A DNA stretch of 64,000 bases from Siphonodentalium dalli (lineage: Eukaryota > Mollusca > Scaphopoda > Gadilida > Siphonodentaliidae). The stretch lies in assembly GCA_032622095.1 (NCBI GenBank), contig CP136066.1, positions 132,091,917 to 132,155,916 on the forward strand. The letters are read 5' to 3'. Shown in pieces: positions 37,042 through 52,000 of the stretch. A program made the position numbers and the translations under genes. Numbering within the stretch: position 1 is the first letter of the stretch; each line of letters opens with the position of its first letter. Under the pieces are notes generated by a model. It was not told the origin of the DNA. It made no database searches and saw only the letters and a program-made list of their open reading frames with translations.

Positions 37042-40000
37042 TCTTTGTTCAGGTTTTTTTTTTTTTTTTTTAATTAATTCTTTGTAAATTTTTTTTTTTT
37101 TCAATGTTTGTTTTCCTGTTTTAAAAAAAAATTTGGCTGCCTGTTTGTTGTTTTTTATTAATTATTTTTTGTTGTTTTTTTTAATTATTTTTATTTGTTG
37201 TAAATGTTTATTTATTGTTTGTTTATTTTTCATGTTTGTTTTCCTGTTTTAAAAAAAACTTGTTTTTTTTAAATTCCCCTTTGTTCAGGTTTGTTTGTTT
37301 TTTTAAATTAATTTTTTTGTTGTAATTTTTTTTCAATTTTGTTTTCCTGTTTTTTTTTTAACTTTGCCTGCCTGTTTGTTGTTTTTTTTATTGTAAATTT
37401 GTCATTTCAACCACTTACCCACTCTTAATTGGTGCCCGGACGAACGAAGAATGTATTAAATTTGGTCATTTATTAGTATAAGTCGCTCTTGTACACGGAA
37501 CTATCAGAATAATTGAGCCGCGAAATTATTGATTATTTTCGAACCGAGCAGTCACGTGACTCTGATCGGAAGCAAAGAATTTACCGCTACAAAAAAAGTG
37601 TACCCAACTCCGGAAACATGAACGTATGATTGGTGTTATTGGGCCATGAAAATCTGCAGTAGCGTGTTTTTTCAACGCTTAGTATACAGCATAGGGGTAT
37701 TATTTATTTACAAGAGATAGCTAAAACAAGCTGTAATCGGCAAATTGTATTCTCGGTTCATTTTATTAGTTGTTCGGGTACGGCAACCGATCACACGTTT
37801 TAGTGTTACCGGTATAGGAATGGGGTATCGCGAACTTAGGAAACGCAACGGGACTCCAGAGAAAACCTTTGTAATTTTGATTTAGCAGTAGGAAACTACT
37901 ATTTTCAACTTTTACTAAGTTCAGACAATTGATGTTCGCCTTACTGAAGCTTTAATTTGGATCAGCGGCGATATAACAAGTAGTTTCAGAACAAAGTTTG
38001 ATGTAGTGTTCGTTACTATTTTTAGTAGTCAAAACTACATATGCATAGTGCACGATGGGAGAGACTTGAAGGCGTAGTATACAACTACGACTAATAGAGT
38101 CGAGTAGCCAACCAATCGGAAAGCTTGATTTAAATAACAAAGTCACGTGAGATACAATATATCCATATAGTTCAGTGTTCAGGCTTTCTTTAAGGAAAAA
38201 TGTATTATACTTTCAAAAATAATATATCTCCTGTTATCATATTAAAATTATTGAGAAATGTTATCTGCTATCTTTTACATTCTTACACCTTTTGCTAACT
38301 TATTTCTAAATTTTTATTGTTTTATATTTGTCAGTCAAAGGTTTCCAAGTGCGCCAGTTCATCCCAAATGAACATCGAATGTACAGCACTGCTCACAGTA
38401 AGCGACCTGCTTTAACGAGGTGTACATGCATTAGTATCGCGGTATTACACCGTGTGATACTGCCGAATCGCAGTTGTACTACCGTGTGGTACTACGGTAC
38501 CACCATACAGTTTGTGGTACCACCGCATTACCAATGGTAACGAATGTTAATACCGCTATGACATGCGGTAATGCACCGTGTAAAACGCGGTGACATTACC
38601 GAGACACGTTAGTGCCAAAATGTGCGGCTGATTGTCTTAATTACAGAGTGACTGAGTGTATCAAACAAACAAACAAACATACAAAACAATTTAAATCATC
38701 TTGGAATTCAGTATTTTGTTTTTTTTACAACAAACACTTTCAATTTAGTTAGTGTTATCAGATTTGTGTGTAATTATCTTGTGCGAACCAAACATACTTA
38801 TTATATAGAGGCATACTTTCCCCCTTTCCAATGCGAAACACGCATGCGTTTCATCCGATAAGATGTGAAAATAATGTGTACCCTGAACTGCCGAGTAGAG
38901 CAAATGCATGCGACCGCTAAACGTTGCAAGAGATCAAACAATGCCATTCGACAATAATCATGGACGCGCACGTGCTCAGTGACCGCTGACATAGCAAAAT
39001 CAAAGACTGATTTGACAACGTTGTCTCTTTCAATGACTGGTGTTTTGAATGTGTCTTTCCTCGGGCATGCCACCTGATAATTAACCCTACCCTAGCTACA
39101 CTGCAGTTCGCTGCGTCTGCACCTTTATATCGGTGGATGTATATATTCCCTGTGCATATACTAGAAGATTGCATTATGAGCCCATTATAGTCTAATTATG
39201 ACTTGTATGGAGTGGTTTTATCACTTATTCAAGCTTAAATATGCAATTGGTCAATGGAAATAATTTTTTCAATTGAACTGATGTCCTATCATCGTATCGC
39301 AGTAGTACTAAGAATTGAGAGCTGTAGCTCACAAATATCACCTTTTCCCTATCGACGTGTTGGCAAACGACGGATTTACATGCAATAATGTACTAAAATC
39401 TTTGCCGCAATGTACTTTAAGGTCGTTCCGAAAATCGAGACCGAATGTTAGCAATTTCCACAATGCAGATTGTGAACGGAGTCAAAACTGACAACGAAAT
39501 AGTGGACCCCACTATATATAGTTTGGGCAATTAGTTATCTCACAAGTATAGTTTCTTTTCCCGAAGTATTGTCTACCATTGTGTTCGCAAAAAAGACAGA
39601 CATACGAAAATATGTGCTGCATGATATGAACAAAGCCACTGATATTGATCACTGATTTCTTTCAAAATTAGATAGACTAAAACACACCCAATTAGTCAAG
39701 CATTAGAACCCGATTTATTTTCAATTTTAGATTACTCTTTTCCAAGCGCATTATGTCGGTCTATTGTCAGAGAATTTACAATGGTCAGTTGCGATATGGA
39801 CGCTAGATGTTACTGTGGTTCAAACTTATACAGCGGTAGTGGACCCAAATAAGTTTGAGCTATTTGGTACTGCATACAGTGCAGAACATACAATTATATA
39901 TATTTTAGTTTTCATCCCTTTTATGTACTTCCGGCGGTACCGTCCTTTCAATAATGTATTTTTAACTTCCTGAGATCACACATTGGATTCCTGCAGGATG

Positions 40001-43000
40001 CCTAGTTTGTTTCACACATGCGCGGTTGAAGACGGTTCGCGGTAAATTGAACGAGTTTACATGCGGTCACGAAAAAAATAATGCGGTGTACGGCGGTAAC
40101 GAGCACCAATAACACGGTAACCTGCAGTGACCAGCGGTAAGAATACCGCCCAGTACCGCGGGTCAACCACCCTCTACTGTGGTACAAAATTATAAACGCA
40201 GTATTTTGGTGGTATCACCGCGGTAAGTACCGGCCCATAACCTCGTTAAACAGGTCGCTTAATAAGAGCATAGCTGTAGTTTCAGTACAAGGTTTGTGTG
40301 CAGTATTGGACTGATCTATGACATTCTTTCCTGTTTCTGTGTTCTTCACAATGGTTACCACAAATTCTACTCTCTCGTTCCTCAATTAAAACAAGGATGG
40401 TCGTTAAAAGAAGATGAAGTTCATATTTTGGACTACAGATATGTGGCAGTTTGTTGCTAAAAATAAAACTGTGAAACTGGTCATGTGGTGTCTTCTCTAT
40501 GTGCCTGTTTGTTATATCCTCCAGAACATTTTAGTATCTCATTGTAATGCAATATCCAACCAGATGATATTTTTGTCATTACAAATTGTTAAATTTTCAA
40601 AATTGATAGCTGATTATGAATATCGAAGAGGATGAAGATGGAGAAGAAGAAAAGAAAGAAATATATTTGGAGCAATTGAATATGGCTGTCGGGAAGATGT
40701 CTTTCTTAATAAATACTCCAAAACAGCAAGAATTATACCAAGTTGGGTATGTAACAATTCAACCTGTCTCAATTGTAGTCTATATAGTATGTCCTCAATA
40801 TGGCTGAGGGATTGTTTTTATGTGTACTAATACCATGTATGGTACACATAATGCTGCCATCCAGATCAACAGTCTGTCTTTCGTCCATCCATCTGTACAT
40901 CTGTCCATCCGATTGTCTGTAGACCGTTGCTATCTGATGCGATAACACAAGTATTTTTTATCGAATCATATTCATATTTTATATGCATGTTTATAATGAA
41001 CCATCCCACACCTGTATTAGAGAGTTTATACATCACGTAACCAGTGAATACTGGCAAAATAAAGAAAATGTTGCTTTTAATATTAAATTTTCTTGGAAAA
41101 ATATTCAGTTTTCATAAAAAAAAATAATATTCTTAATCTTGAGCATAAAAACTGTGTATTGAACTATTTTTCTCCCATAGTAAACACACATATCCATTAT
41201 TTAATGACGTTTGTTACTCAGCTCAAGATGCTAATTTAGTGGTTCTGTGGTTCCCATCCCACTGTTGGAAGAATCAATAAAAGTTTGAAAACAAGTTGAA
41301 AAAGACTACAAACAATCTTGAAAATAAAAATTTGGCACCTGGAATATGAACAGTAAGTGTGTTTCCTATCTAAAGGTATTCATCTTATTTTTCTGTTAAC
41401 TCTAAGTCAATCAGCCAGCCATTTCTTTGCGCCCATTCTCGCAATTTTGTAGCATTTCCCCAAACACGACGCGAAATACAAGGCTTGCGATGCCGTTATT
41501 TGTCTAAAAATTAGGATGTAATATTCATGGTAACTCAATCGCCTAAGAGCGCAGTTATTTAACAGTACTGTAATCAAGTATCGAATAGGAAATTCAAATG
41601 TCCAAATATAAACTAATATAAATATATAAAGAATGCCCCAGGTATTTTATTTTGAAAGCAGGCTGCCTGGATAGGTTGTTAGGACAAACAACCCTAAAAA
41701 TAAGCATTGACCAGGCATCTGTTTATATGAAAGAACAGCTACAGTGCATAGCTTTTCTACAGAAGTCCCATTTTCGCGCTGTTTTTCGGCTCTTTCGTTA
41801 ATTAATCTCACCCCTTTCTGTTCAATAAGCACCCGTTTTCGAAACTGAGAAGCCCATTTTGAGTTTGTAAATCAATGATAATTGTTAAATCACATTTAAT
41901 AACCATTTATATCATACAATGGAATTAATACCGGTAAGCGATTCTGGGAAGTGTATTTCAATGAATAAAGACACAAAGAGAGCGGATTTTGGACAACGAT
42001 TGGGAAGAGCAATAACTCTATGCACCGGGCTAATCAAAGTTGGTTGGTTTAGCTCAAGATGGTAGCATGTACATATACAGGGATGTGGGTAGAGGGGGTT
42101 GGTGGGGGGGGGGGGGGTCCAGAGATCATTCCTGGGATACCTGTTTTCCAGCAGAGGATTTCGCCATTTAACTTAATAGATATTACATATTTTACAAATA
42201 TGACATAATATTTTTGATTTCAATTGAATATGAACATGCATATATTGGTGCTAATGCAACTTCAGATGTTTTATTTACATAGTATATTGTTTAACTGCAT
42301 TTAAAAGGTGGAAATTAGTTCAGGTTGAATCAATACTGGCCACTGTAAAGATGTGGGTAACAAAACAGCCCTGGATTTGTGGGAGGGAGGGGAGGGGCTT
42401 CCAACGTTGGCCAAAATTGTCGAAAGTTGGAAATATCTTGTCTGACACAAGATCATTTGGAAATTGCAGAAATGGTAGAACATTAATTAGTGTTAATTTG
42501 TCGATATCTCCCAATGTTGACTCTGTATTTTGGCATTGACTAGTTGGAACATGGTATATACGTCCCATAATTAGAGTTAAAAGACTATAATATAGGTACA
42601 TGGCACATTGATCAAACACTTGCTGCAGACGTGACAGTGTTAAAAAATGCAATGTGGTCAGCATGTTGAAATTGTAGTACACAAGTCGTGCACCAATCAT
42701 AGGATAACTGGGACACCATGTTCCATGACGTTTGACATCAAAGATCATCAAACAGTGCCATCACGACACTGTCTTGTTGCAATGATCGACAGGTTTGAAT
42801 TTCGCTGACAGCCTAGTAACAAGGTTGATGTTGGCTCCTTTGATCACTGATGGGTTTATCTAGTGGTGTCAAGATACGTTAATGTTGCTGTACGATACAT
42901 ATTGTGATACACATGCCACAATACGATATGTATCTAGATATATCTTGAGTCAATGATGCCTATAAGACATGCAGTCATGTTTTATTTATATACTCAAAAA

Positions 43001-46000
43001 TACAATCAGTGAATGCATTGAATGGCAAACTCACTTTATGTTTGCACAGACAAAGCTTGCTTCAGACGAATGTAAATTATCAAATGCGATCGGTAATAAA
43101 TAGACTAGTCACACTTGACCAGTTTACATAGTAGTTGCTATACCTCACTACATGGTGATCAATAGACTGTTTAAAGTCATCAATGGCTAAGGTCCCGATG
43201 CAGGAAGGATAACTCTAATTTCACTCAACATAAGGATAAGGTTGCCGTTGTATAAATACTACAAAGAGATTTAAGAAAACTCAGAAAAGCAATAAGAATT
43301 TTAATTTACTGACTCCAAGAACTGTTTTAGAGTAGGGTTCACAAAAGCTCTTTCTCCTTGTCTTTGTTGTGAGTGAAAATGAGGTGAGCGATCTAATGAT
43401 CGATTCACTTTTAAAAGAAAATATTCATACTCGAGACTCCAAGCTGATCTACTATAAGTTGGAATAACTTTTGTGATCTTGACAAGGTAAATTTTGTTCT
43501 CTTCTCTCAAGATTATGATTTTAACTCATAGCATGACTTAGAATTTTTCGCTGGTCTGGGATATGGGTATAGCTATATTTTCAGCCATAGGTAACGACTG
43601 GTCAATTTGGAATTGACTTTTTTTTACTCCAGAATCCCAGAGTCATTTCAAAACTAACATTAACACAAATCTGACATGGTTACACCATCTTACCATTAAT
43701 CAAGCACAATAACATATAATGTATCCAAATGATATGAATACATAAGGATTGGAGCACATTTTATACAAACTAACAATTTACTCCTTTCATGTAGCATTCA
43801 CTTATATACTGAGCATTGACCACCTATCTGTTTACTATTTCAGAACATCAAACTACAAACCATGTTCAATCATCGTATGAATTCTCCTCAAGCTTTAATA
43901 TCATGCATCAGGATTTACCTTATAAAACAATATTGTTGCAAATTTTTGTATAGGAATCAGTCAGTGTCATAAGTGTTCTCAGACACATTATAGTCATGTT
44001 TTTTGCTTACTTTTCATTTAAAGCTACCAGATTCTGGTGAATGGAGTTGACCAAATTGTTGGTCAATCTATGCTGATCAGGACAAAACTTGGTTTACCAG
44101 AACGGGAGACAGAGGATAACATCGAAGGTGATTATAATATGCATTGCTCTCCTTGGCAGTATTCAGTTTGCTGCAGATAATAGAAATTCAAAACTTCCTG
44201 AAACATGCATGGGAAAGTATATGTAAAATTTGTGAACTATTTTATTTAATTTGCTTTGGGATTTACATGCTGCTTTTGATATTTAATAACTAACCAACTT
44301 TATGGCAACTTGCACTATATATATGACAATTTTTGCACCTATATGTTATCTGTGTATCTCTAGTATAATATTGATCTTCAGCAAATCTGATTTCTTCCAT
44401 GAGAAAACAATATATATTCCCTTGTTGTACTTTGCTCTTGTCATCTTTCAATTTATCATCAGAGGTTGAGGGAGAGCATACCTGATATTGTTGAATTGTC
44501 TTGTTAATCTTTCAATATCCCATCCCATATGCTATATTTGGTTATAAGTACACTGTTGACCTACTAGTACATGCATAAAATTTATCCCATTGGCACATTT
44601 TTCTGAGTTGATGACAGATATTTTTCACCATAATTTTTATCAATCTTTATTATTTTTGTTGAAAGTTATTTTTTTTGGTTCAAGGTTTTATGGAGGTCAC
44701 CAGGTGTCAGTCCTGTTGTCCACCTATTTGGCCTAATGTTAACCCAAAACTTTTGCACAAATGTAATCTAATTTTGCCCATATTTACTATGTAAATTTCA
44801 TTTCTAGACACCTTGTAAAAGTTTGACCAAACTGATTTTTCTCTCCATGGATTTGGCTACTGGTTTGTTCAAAATTGATTTAAATCCTGTTTGAGTTTCT
44901 AAGTGCGATAATTAACTTACCTATCAGGCAATTAACATCCTCTCAGTGTTATCTCAATTTTAGATGAATGTCAGGTGCTCATAATTACTTGTTGTGTCAT
45001 CACACTGCTATCTAATCAAGTTGAACCCAATGCTTGTAGACTAAATCAATTATGTGAGGTATATAAACTTGACATGAGCGTTCTTATTGATGAGAAATTG
45101 TCTGTGTAGAATTTGCCAAAGGGGTCCAGTGGAGGCTCTGTTGGCCTCAGGCCTTGTAAATTTGCACAAACTCTTGTTTTGTTCATTCACCGTTTGTAAA
45201 AATTCTGTTTGCATAACCTTTTTTTTCATGAATGCAAAATTTGTGAACTATGGCACCAACTTCCTCTTATTTTGATTCATAAATATTCTTCAAGTAATTA
45301 TGATTGATAAATATAAGTAATTATGAGATATTATAGATATAAAGATATTATAAATATTCTTCAAGTAATTATGAGATCTCAGAACTATACTAGACAATGC
45401 AAATTTACGACACCTGTATAATTTATAATTATTTAATAAATAACTAAAATTATTATTAATAATATTAAGTATATAAGTAATTCTGCAGCAGAGATCACAA
45501 AAGTTTAAAACATCTTTTAAAACTACCCACACATGTTAATTGTCTATATGCATATATGCTAATATATGCTATTGTAATAATATCCTAAAAACTTTTGGAT
45601 AACCTTTTTTTGGGTTATGAAAATTTTAAATTTTTCGAGGCCTGTGACATTAAATTTTCGAGACATGAGCATTATAGTTCCAAATATGGAGCTGTTATCT
45701 TAAATGTATATTTAGATGAATGATATGAGATGAAAAACAATTAGACTGCATTTTAATTGTTATAATATTTTCTGTGGCATTTCTGGAGTCGATATTTCCC
45801 AGTTGTATCTTTGATGTTTTATTTGTTCTATACATATAGATCTCGAGAGAGAAGTGTCAATCCTCTCATTGACTTCAGCTGGATCTGGTAATATTTGTCT
45901 CTCTTCTAGGTCTACTTATTTTATGCAGAGATACTAACAAGCATAATATACTTTAAACAATCCCAATTAATGTAGCTAATTTTATTCATCTATCTCAAAT

Positions 46001-49000
46001 CTTATAAATGCTCAGTTAAATACTTTCATTATGGTAGTCTTAATTATCTAACATTTAATAGGTACACTATACTAAGATTTGGAACTCAACTGTCAGTTTC
46101 ATTTACTAGAATTTTAACTCCTCTTGGATATGTTTATCAAAGATTGAATGTTGTATGTCTTACATTCTGATATATATGTAATCGTCATTTTATATTTCAA
46201 TAACCTGTTGATAATGATTTACCCTGTTGGCATCTCTGCACAGATCAAATGTTTGCTGCAATCTATACTTCTCATTTCTATTTCTATCTTAGCAACTGTT
46301 CTCTTTTCAGCTATTGACTGTACTGTTATTGCGAATCACTTTGCTTGGTTAGCTGTACCAAATGTCACCAATTTTTTTTCTTCACTGTGACTGTTATACA
46401 CTATTGTAATTCACTTGACTGACACAGGTAGAACTGTCTGAAAGTAGCCCAATGTGTGAAAGCTACCTTATATAGGAACAGGGCCCAAGCTAGGGGTTGA
46501 TGACATGGCGAAGTGACTTCTCCCTCTAGAGATTTTAGGGAGACTTCAGTCCAAAATAGGGAGAAGTGGGGAGACTTAAGAAAAACATAAGAAACTCTTA
46601 TTAATTTCAAAATATAGATTTACCGTATATTTCTGTCTACAAATCGCCACTTTTTTACCCAGTATTTCCCCTCAAAATGTGCATCCACCTTGTACAATGG
46701 TACTGGTAAGTCAATAGAGGACTGAATTCTGGCCTACAACTTCTGAATTCTGGGCTACAACTACGGAACACAGGTGTGTTTTAGCAGTCACCGCGATGAA
46801 GAGTGCGTAACCGTTCACCTCAAAACAAGGTCTATACCAACAAAATGTTTAATTACAAATAAAAACAAATAAAATATTAATAGTTGTTACTAATGTATTT
46901 ATTCCCTATCCAATTAATAAAATATCATTATAAGAATCCAACATGAGACAATCTCCATCTGAGGAAAGGCTTTTGATTTCACTGCACCACATTGTTTTGA
47001 GTGGTACTGTAAACACAATACCACTGAAGGAAACCAAGCATGCATAACAGCACGTGACATGACATAACACTGCATTGGTTTACTGCTAGATTAAAGTACA
47101 TTGACACTGATTGTGACAAGTGGTTTTTTTTTTTGCCGACAGAGGTAATAATCTCTTTGATGTCGGCTGATAGATACAATGTCATTGAAGCCCATGGCTG
47201 CACTGGAATCAAGGGGTTTCAATGACAATGTGAATAGCGACCAGTCATTATGTTGAATAGTGGTTATGAACAATGGGGATGTTGTAAACCCATTGTATGC
47301 TATATATAATTGGTCTCCCGGCTATTTTACATAATCATTTCATTCGATATCATTATAATAACTGTTACTTAAGACTTCAAATAGATCGGGCCAAATTTGG
47401 AAGTCATCTTCGTTTTCGCCTTGCAGACATTCGAGGGCGAAGTCGCCGAATTGAAGGCGAGATCTTCACCCCAGTCGCCTTCTAGCTTGGGGCCTGTATA
47501 GGAGTGATAATTTAGTTGGATTGATGATGTGCTAATTTCCAAACGTATGTAATATGCTTGCGATGATACAGGGCTACAGAATGGGCACCTTAACTCAGCC
47601 AAAACTCGATACTAAAAGTAAGAAACTTGGAGTCAGCAAAAAGGAAACTCCCTGATTACTGATTAATGCATAATCTATTTACTGATTGTTTGTAGCTGAT
47701 GAACCATGTCTTCTTTTGCATATGTGAAGTTCTTTGTCTTTTCTCGCCATATGAGTGACAATATGTACCAGTATGACAAGTGCTATGCAGAAAGACTAGA
47801 TAAAGTTCTATATGTTCTACCGATTCATATCCATGTGCTATGCAGAAAGACTAGATGAAGTTTTATATGTTCTACCAATTCATTTCCAGCAAATGTTATT
47901 ATTAATTATACCCTTGATCATCGGAGGAGGTTTGGGATATATTGAGAACTCTGTCCATCTGTCAAACAGTTTACCTTGCAACTTGTGTGTGAATTAAAAT
48001 ATTTGGTTTTCTTTTTGTAGTGATAGCCCTGTTTGGGGGAAAGGACACCCACATATAACCATAGGTTTCGCTCGATCATTTTTATGAGTTATGGCTCTTG
48101 TTGAAATTATGTGTTTATCTGTCGCTCCATATGTGCATTGCACCATGCAACTCAGATTTATCAGTTTTGGTTGTCCACATACTACAGTGAAACCTGTTAT
48201 GGTCGTTAATGACAGGTGGTCGCCGACGACAGGTTTGTTCCAATTTCGACTGAACTGAAATCTATCATCAGTGTTAGATGTCTGAACAAGTGAATTATTT
48301 TTATACACAAACTGGTTGAAAATGATTGAGATTATATGTTTAATCTTTTTTTCAATAAAGTATACTTTAAATTAATATTAGTACAAAACAAAAAAGAGAT
48401 TTATACAGGTAAATGCATGTTAAACAGCCGATCAGAGAACACATCGGGCACGTGAGTCGTGACAGAAGGAAGAACGAGACAGATTGCCAGGGCGAAATCA
48501 ACTCCCAACATGATAACTTGATAAAAAGGGAATAAACGTACATCGCGTGTCTTTATTTCATTCCCTGTCTCACATATTATTATATTATTTTGGATGTATT
48601 AGTATCTTAGAATAAAACTGTAAACAGCAGAAAATTCATAAACAGTGGGTGTCCTTGACCTGACCTATAATGATTCTGGACACGTGCATGATTGACCTCC
48701 AGTTAGTGACTACGGAATATCTCTTTGATGTTTCTATTGTTGCGACATAGTTTTATTGCGTAGTGTCTACAAACTTCTACTAGTACTTGATGATGTCACA
48801 TGGAATGATTTTAATTTAATATGAAGCCTGGGAATGAGCATTATAAAAACTTGGAAAGCATGCATTGTCAGCATGTTGGTGTGCTTTCAATGAGACACAG
48901 CGCAAGGATGCAAACTCGTATATTTATTAAACAAAGGTTCCTTTATGCTGTACGCTGTACGACAGTTTGCCCTAAGCGTTTTCATGCTTCGCCACAATGA

Positions 49001-52000
49001 GGCAGCGACTGGATTAACGATAGGCCTACCGTTAAAACAACAGTACAGCCAAGCAGAGTCTCAATTTTATGTTACTAAGGAATATAGGATCTTTTTTGTA
49101 TTTCATCATACATTAGTTAGTCCAAAAACATCGTCAACATTCACATAAAAAATAATAAGAGTTTTTATAATCCACGTTCCCAAATACTACTTTTGGATTA
49201 AAATGAACCAATGTTATCTCCCCTGCTTGGAATTCCGCTTAGTCACATGTATGGGGAATCCCCAAATCATAGTCTGTGATGAAGCAACTAATTGCAAATA
49301 ATTTTATTCAAAGAAATGCATCCTGCTGAAGCATCTGGGCCTCACAATGGGTGTTAATGTCGGAAAAGCACTGGTTAAAGACTTATATTTCATGTCTGGT
49401 GGCCGTTCATAACGGGTAAATTTTGTCATTTTTGCCACAAATCACCGACCGCTGGTCGCGTTTGACAGGTGGTCGCTCGCGGCAGGTCATTTATATAGTA
49501 AAACCAGTCCGTACAAAGCCAATGCGGTCGTTGAAGTGAGGTGGTCGCTCACGGCAGTGGTCGCTCAAAGCAGATTTCACTGTACATTTTTTATACAGAC
49601 AGAACATTAAAGCCCTGCAATGTCTTCATAATATGTTCTGGTTGTAATGAATGGTATTGAAATTCCTTTCAAATCATGAACATAAATATTGTAAAATGTC
49701 AAAGCATTAAAGGAATATGATCCTGAAAAATATTAGTATTTTCTATCAATATACCTATAATACATATTTTAAATTTTATTTATATAATCGAATATTCGGC
49801 CGCTAATCTTATTTTTATAACGATTAAAAAAAATTCCGAAGTTAGCCAAAGATCAGTGATCAGAAGTATAGTCACATGATCGATCACGTGGTAACCCATT
49901 ATTGACAATGCTTAGATACGCAATGATAGCATATAAGTTTGCAATGCTTTTTTGCCATAGTTATTGCCCTTGTTGGACTAGAAAATAGCACCAAAAAAAT
50001 TTTGTCCTTAAACACATCCTATATATTTTCTATAATGGCTAGATTTGGGTCTCCTTTGGTGCACTTTATTATGTCTCTGACCCTTGTAGGATGTTCGGGG
50101 CATATAGCCAACGGCTCTGTCCATAGTATATGGATATATTCCCCTAAACCTGTGCTATCACCACCCCAAATGACAATCCAATAATTAACACCCAAGTTGC
50201 AAGGTGATATGTTCGGATGGGTGGATGCCCCAACAGATGCCCGGATGGACCAAAGATCCCCAGAACAAAAAATAACCCCACCCCCAATAATACTTAATCC
50301 TATAGAAATGTATTCAACTTTAATTTTTTTTTTTTAAATTCATTTTTTAAAAGTTCACACAGAAAACACAAAAATAATATTTGTTACATAAATGCCTCAT
50401 ATATATATACATAAATATATATTATTACTCTTCAATTGATGTATCCGGTGTAAAAGTTGGTTAGAAGAACTCTGATTATGATCACAGATTTTTTCAAAGA
50501 CTCTGTTTTAATACAGACTCCTGCCTCAAAGACACTCTCAGTTGTAAGTAGCTAGGGTGTCTTATGCATCATTTGAAGCAGAATTGTTTACTGACCTACC
50601 CAAACCAATCACGCTACATGACGGCCCGTACTTCTCATATGTATTGAAAAACAGTTTCATAAACTCGTAAGAAAATTTCCAAATTCCAAAACAGCCATTT
50701 GTGCGAGTCTACTGTGAGTACTATCTATAGTTCATACGCAACACAATAAATAGTTATAAAAATGAGATAAACAAACAAAGATTGAATTAACACTAATGCC
50801 GATTTGAAAACATACATATGGACAAGAATATAACTTCATAAATATTTAGAGTGTAAATACATTACTTCTTCGATATATATTTGATTTATATTTGGCCAAT
50901 GACATTAGTGTTACGTCATTCCAGCTAACATACAATATTTGACAAAATGGCTGTTTTGGAATTTGGAAATTTGTTTCCGGGTTTATGAAACTAACATTTT
51001 CAATAAATATTTGGCGTGATTGGTTTGGGTGAGTCAGTAAACAATTTTGCTTCGAACGATGTGCTACTTACCATTCAGAGTGTCTTTGAGGCCCGAGTCT
51101 GTATAAAAACAGAGTCTTTGACCAAGCTTGAGTAGAAGTCATGTCGAACAAATAAACAAAAACTGCCAGTAGTCATCAGACCTGCACTCATAACTGGAGT
51201 TCCTTTGAACCAATTTTTACACAGGATAGAGCAAATTGAAGAGTAATAATATATTTTTGTATCTGTGAGGTGTTTATGTGACAAATATTTTTTGGACTTT
51301 TAAAAATGATTTATTTTTAATTTTTGTTGGCGTCTGTCCGCCCGAACATATCACCTTGTAACTCTGGTGTTAATTGTCAGATTTTGTTGTCCTTTGGCAT
51401 GGTGAAAGCACAGTTTGGGGGAAAGGATTCCCACATACTACGGGTTTCTTTCATTAATTTTTACCACAGTTACGGCAGCCCTTGTTTGACTTGGAAATTT
51501 TATGTTATGTTCTATCTGAAAGAATATTTCAACTTATAACTTGGGCAAGGATCATCCGATTCAGTTATGCTTTGGTATTGTTATAGCACAGTTCGGGGTG
51601 AAAGAATCCCGACTTACTACATGTTTTGTCCATTTATTTTTACTACTGTTACGACCGTTGTTTGACTTGAACATTTGTTATTTTTATCTCTGTACGAACA
51701 TTTCAGCTATTAATAGGGCATGGATCATCTGGTACAGTTGTGCTTTGGTATGGTATAGCCCAGCTATTTGTGTTCTTATGAAAATTTCAGCTTGTAACTT
51801 GGGCATGGATCATAAAATTTTGTTGTACTTTGATGTGTTGGTAGCCCAGTTTAGGGGGAAATGATTACCCACTTCTTGGATTTAGAGAATTAAAAAAAAT
51901 GTCCCTCTATACAATATTTAGTTTTGTCCACTCTCTAAACTGAGCATTGGGGGGGGGGGGGGGGGGGGGGGCATATTCCACACTTGACATTGCACTTGTT

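Larger units (their letters stand above)
36525..38212. mobile_element. family N MITE split by a 1.37 kb insertion
   Basis: Left end AAGTATAATACATTTTTCCT ... GCCTGAACACTGAACT, body (36571-36783) matching 31599-31750 inverted, and right end AGTTCAGTGTTCAGGCTTTC ... ATGTATTATACTT at 38167-38212. The body breaks at GGACATAT near 36783 and resumes with ATATCCATATAG near 38155, so 36784-38155 is later material. Confidence 0.7.

Noticed and set aside
40414-40605. Frame upstream of exon 13
   Set aside because: It could extend exon 13 only by ignoring the stop in frame before 40610; the encoded residues are hydrophobic and random-looking.
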